From an uncultured Cellulophaga sp. (GTDB taxonomy: Bacteria; Bacteroidota; Bacteroidia; Flavobacteriales; Flavobacteriaceae), in the NCBI GenBank assembly GCA_947496695.1, contig CANMEI010000002.1, positions 248,001 to 312,000 of the forward strand: a stretch of 64,000 nt of DNA, given 5' to 3'. A model generated the notes under the pieces. That model saw nothing but the letters and a program-made list of their open reading frames with translations, did not search any database and was not told where the DNA came from. Positions 60,766-64,000 of the stretch are shown one piece after another. The translations under genes and the position numbers were made by a program. Position 1 is the stretch's first letter. Each line of letters opens with the position of its first letter.

Positions 60766-63624
60766 TTATTTTTTAAATAAATCATATTTTAAGCCAAAAG
60801 TTAAACGTTGACCATAATATTCAACTTGTTGCGTATAATCTTTTTGGCCCTGAAAATAACGTAGTGGCTGATCTGTAATATTATTTAAACTTGCATAAAT
60901 ACTAAGACTACTATTTACTTTATAATTTGCATTAAGATCTAAGAAAAACTGTGTATCATAATACCTATCTTCAAAATCATTACCGCCCAATTCATCAATA
61001 TAAGAATCTGTAAAATTACCCGATAATCTTGCTGAGAATTTCCTATCGTTGTAAGCCAATGAAGCATTAAAGGTATTTGGTGTTGTATTTGGCAAATCAA
61101 CATCTTCTCTTTCTTCACCATCTTCATTCATAATACCGCTAGCTGAAGAAGTAATAAATGTATAATTTAGGTAAATACTAAAGTTTTTAGCAAAACCAGG
61201 CAGAAAGTCTAATTGACGTTGAAAAGCAAATTCAGCACCTAATATTGTTGCCCCTTCACCATTTAAAGGTTGGTATATTTCGTAACCCGTTGTGTCGTCT
61301 CCATAAGTATCATCAGTAGTTTCACCAACAAAAGTATAAATAAAGTTATCTAAATCTTTATAGAAAACACCACCAGAAAGTAGACCTACACTTTCAAAAT
61401 AGTGCTCAGCCATTATATCAAAATTTATTGATGTTGTCGCTTCCAAATCAGGATTACCTAATACAATTTCTTCATCACCTGAAATTACATCAACAGAAGG
61501 TACTAAATCGGCATAGTTTGGTCTTGCTAATGTATTTGTCCAAGCAAAACGCAAGATAGTAGCATCAGAAGCAGCATATTTAAAATGTAAGCCTGGCATA
61601 ATGTTGGTATACGAACTTTCATCAGTAATTTCACCAGCTAAGGTTTCTTCATCAACAATTTGATTACCAGTTGCTGTTATTTTCGTAGTCTCTAAACGTG
61701 CACCAATAAGCATATCTAATTTTTCAGATAATTTTTGGTTTGTCATTATATACCCTGCAAAAACGTTTTCACTTACGTTATAGTTTTCTCTTAAAAACTC
61801 ATCAGGAACAGATTCTCCATCTACAAGCTCTAAATTAGCCAGCCATTCTTCATCAGTAAACTCTCCTATTTGATATTTACTTCCCGCTAGAAAATCATCA
61901 TCAGACAAATCTCTAGTTACAGTTGTTGCAAGTGTTGGGTATTCATCTTCAAAATCATATTCAAAAAAATCGTTCTCACGAAGTTTGGTTTTCATACGAG
62001 TTCTAGCTCCAAACTTAATTGTACCATCACCTTGTCCAAAAATATCTGAAGGCAGTTCAAAATTTACAAACACATTAAAATCTTCCTCTTTAGTGTATTG
62101 GTTTTCTTCGGTAATTTCATCATACTCAAAATTATCTAATGAAGCATCATCCTGGTCAACAGCAGTAATTATTGGTAATCGCGTATCAGTATTATCATTA
62201 TAAACAGCATATTCATTAGCATATACTAAATATCTTTCATTGAGCCTTTCTTCAGAGGCCTTTGCAAACGATGTCATCCAATCTACTTTTAAATTACCAA
62301 ATAAATGTTTACCACCTAAACTGTAATTCTGCATACGTTGATCTTCTAATCGCCTGTTTTTATTTCTACTATTATTAATACCACCTTTCGTTTCACGATT
62401 AACTTCTGCTAAAAAACTTGTTACTTGCCCATCAGTAATGGTAAAATCACCAAGCTCCATATCTTCTCCATCAACCATTTCACTTTGCAACCTAAATCTA
62501 TTTTCTCTATCATCTCTCCAATTATAAATGGTTTTTAAGAAAAGTGTATTATTTGCATCAATTTTATAATCCATATTTGCTGAAAAACTACGCCTGATAC
62601 GTTGTACTAAATACTCACGTTGTTCAAAAACATTTGTATACGGATCAACATCAACCTCTTCTAATATAGCCTCACCATCAGCATCATTAACACCTGTATT
62701 GTATTCAAATTCATCAGTCCATTCTGCCTCAACATTATCAGAACCAAAATCATTATTATTATAAGATGCAGAAACCATCCAACCAAATTTTCCGTTTTTA
62801 GATCTATCTCCTATCAAAAAAGATCCATTTAAAATTGCTTTATCTGTAATATAATTAATACCTGAACCAGCAGTTGCAGATAGTCTAAAGCCTTGTGGTG
62901 AAGTTCTTGTAACCAAGTTAATAGAACCCCCAAGTGCATCAGCATCCATATCAGGAGTTACAGCTTTACTTACCTCAATTGTCTGAATCATATCAGCCGG
63001 AATTAAATCCATTTGAACATTTCTATTATCACCCTCGGCAGAAGGAACACGACTACCATTTAAGGTTACAGAATTTAATTGTGGTGATAAGCCACGAACA
63101 ATTACATTACGAGCTTCACCTTGATCAACTTGCATTGTTATACCTGGTATACGTTTTACAGCATCACCAATATTAGAATCAGGGAATTTACCAATTTGAT
63201 CGGTTGAAACTACATTAGTAATATTTAAATTATTTTTTTGCGTATTTAAAGCTTTTGCTTGACTTCCCAAACCATAACCCAATACTTCAACACCATCTAA
63301 CTCTAGACTTTTAGGTTCAATATATAATTTTATTGATGTTGTCACTCCTTCATTTATAGTGACAGATTTTTCTATATCGGCATAACCTAAATAAGAAATA
63401 GTAACTGCATGCACACCTACCGGAATATTTACCATAGAAAAATGTCCATCAAAATCCGTTACCACACCTTTGTTTAATGTAGTAATATGAATTGTAGCAC
63501 CTGGCACACTTAAACCATTTTCATCAGTTATTGTACCTTCTAAATTTCCATTTTGTGCTTGAATTGCACTACTACAACAAGCAACAAACAGGACTATTAA
63601 AATAGTTTTTAAATAATTTTTCAT
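60766..63624 (-). CDS. TonB-dependent receptor, predicted phytate or inositol-phosphate uptake
   Basis: A 952-residue outer-membrane receptor: signal peptide (MKNYLKTILIVLFVACCSSAIQA), an N-terminal carboxypeptidase-regulatory-like domain (GNLEGTITDENGLSVPGATIHI, residues 25-110), plug (IGDAVKRIPGITMQVDQGEARNVIVRGLSPQ) and a barrel ending in FGLKYDLFKK. The strand with PDMDADALGGSINLVTRTSPQGFR is typical. It is 62 bases upstream of the phytase gene on the same strand and is presumably co-transcribed. A TAATTTTG element at 63652-63659 (minus strand) may be its -7 promoter. Confidence 0.88.
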   Translation of the reverse strand: MKNYLKTILIVLFVACCSSAIQAQNGNLEGTITDENGLSVPGATIHITTLNKGVVTDFDGHFSMVNIPVGVHAVTISYLGYADIEKSVTINEGVTTSIKLYIEPKSLELDGVEVLGYGLGSQAKALNTQKNNLNITNVVSTDQIGKFPDSNIGDAVKRIPGITMQVDQGEARNVIVRGLSPQLNSVTLNGSRVPSAEGDNRNVQMDLIPADMIQTIEVSKAVTPDMDADALGGSINLVTRTSPQGFRLSATAGSGINYITDKAILNGSFLIGDRSKNGKFGWMVSASYNNNDFGSDNVEAEWTDEFEYNTGVNDADGEAILEEVDVDPYTNVFEQREYLVQRIRRSFSANMDYKIDANNTLFLKTIYNWRDDRENRFRLQSEMVDGEDMELGDFTITDGQVTSFLAEVNRETKGGINNSRNKNRRLEDQRMQNYSLGGKHLFGNLKVDWMTSFAKASEERLNERYLVYANEYAVYNDNTDTRLPIITAVDQDDASLDNFEYDEITEENQYTKEEDFNVFVNFELPSDIFGQGDGTIKFGARTRMKTKLRENDFFEYDFEDEYPTLATTVTRDLSDDDFLAGSKYQIGEFTDEEWLANLELVDGESVPDEFLRENYNVSENVFAGYIMTNQKLSEKLDMLIGARLETTKITATGNQIVDEETLAGEITDESSYTNIMPGLHFKYAASDATILRFAWTNTLARPNYADLVPSVDVISGDEEIVLGNPDLEATTSINFDIMAEHYFESVGLLSGGVFYKDLDNFIYTFVGETTDDTYGDDTTGYEIYQPLNGEGATILGAEFAFQRQLDFLPGFAKNFSIYLNYTFITSSASGIMNEDGEEREDVDLPNTTPNTFNASLAYNDRKFSARLSGNFTDSYIDELGGNDFEDRYYDTQFFLDLNANYKVNSSLSIYASLNNITDQPLRYFQGQKDYTQQVEYYGQRLTFGLKYDLFKK

Positions 63625-63797
63625 TTTTATTCTCTTTGGTTTTTACAATTTCAAAATTATGTATATCAGATACATAGCATGTTTATTTAATGAAAACAAA
63701 AAGGAAAATTTGGTAGCAATTATAGGAAACAAGAGGGCAACAATAAACATTAATTTACATTACAATAACACTTAGCTTATATTTAAGATAAAAGCTG

Positions 63798-64000
63798 TTA
63801 AATTGACAATAAAAAAATACTTAATTCCTCTTTTGTTGCTATTGGTAATTTTTTTCTAAGACGGTATCTTGACACTCTAACACTATCAGGTGTAAGTCGT
63901 AAAATGGAAGCTATTTCTTTTGATGATAAGTTTAGCCTAAGTAAAACACTCAACCTAAGTTCTGCAGGAGATAAATTATCTAAAGTAATATTATTAATTT
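63798..64000 (-). CDS. LuxR-type helix-turn-helix regulator, C-terminal end only
   Basis: The last 67 codons of a protein running leftwards from beyond the right edge. The readable end is NLSPAELRLSVLLRLNLSSKEIASILRLTPDSVRVSRYRLRKKLPI, a LuxR/GerE-type four-helix DNA-binding domain (quoted in part elsewhere), then KEELSIFLLSI and TAA at 63798. In flavobacteria such ends usually belong to large tetratricopeptide or triple-tyrosine-motif regulators that sit next to TonB receptor genes. Control of the phytase-receptor pair is likely but not shown. Confidence 0.75.
   Translation of the reverse strand, partial: INNITLDNLSPAELRLSVLLRLNLSSKEIASILRLTPDSVRVSRYRLRKKLPIATKEELSIFLLSI

Overview
The window is about 64 kb of AT-rich DNA with the gene content of the Bacteroidota, family Flavobacteriaceae. 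The evidence is the lineage-typical families (DUF4296, DUF4271, DUF3098, DUF3127, DUF4301, TssD-type Hcp), TAnnTTTG-type -7 promoter elements, many MKK...AQ and lipobox signal peptides, and two large TonB-dependent receptors. No tRNA, rRNA, CRISPR array, insertion sequence or phage gene was seen.

Layout. 1-13985 is housekeeping: tyrS (cut by the left edge), an NAD-dependent epimerase, dihydroorotase, two glycosyltransferases, DUF4271-hemD, pckA, a saccharopine dehydrogenase-like gene with an Lrp regulator, a zinc peptidase and ald. 14394-21758 holds a leuS with an unusually long internal insertion and the ftsX-DUF3098-uppP-truB run. 22805-27902 is a TetR-ABC-HlyD-TolC export operon whose ATPase has a degenerate signature motif, with a palindromic candidate operator in front. 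28040-35980 contains small secreted proteins, tag, aat, a DUF3127 protein with an SSB-like acidic tail, a histidine kinase, and a greA-BLUF-HIT operon that joins a blue-light sensor to an elongation factor. 36086-38551 is a TonB-dependent receptor behind a TPP riboswitch and a good promoter, so thiamine-compound uptake is predicted. 38693-42515 is a hybrid histidine kinase convergent with a sigma-54 response regulator.

The accessory region is 42664-53281. Three small secreted PepSY-like paralogues share an upstream motif. Between the second and third lies an 8.8 kb cassette, all on the minus strand: an Hcp/TssD tube protein with an extra C-terminal domain; a 1129-residue probable type VI effector with Ala/Gly-rich segments like those I recall in the VasX/BTH_I2691 toxins plus an OmpA-like segment; and six tandem lipoproteins with a formylglycine-generating-enzyme (SUMF1) fold that lack the catalytic cysteine pair. 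The six genes are chained by one-base TAATG overlaps and are mosaics of one another. I read the cassette as an orphan T6SS Hcp-effector module with an expanded set of surface or periplasmic pseudo-enzyme lipoproteins, possibly immunity proteins. This is the best candidate for an undescribed system here. No T6SS structural genes are in the window.

53462-57038 is a tightly overlapping operon (phosphopantetheinyl transferase, thiamine-binding protein, PnuC transporter, NadR-like kinase, DUF4301). ahcY and a thioester-reductase-like protein follow on the plus strand. The right end is a phytate-use locus: a beta-propeller phytase, a TonB-dependent receptor, and the end of an HTH regulator cut by the window edge.
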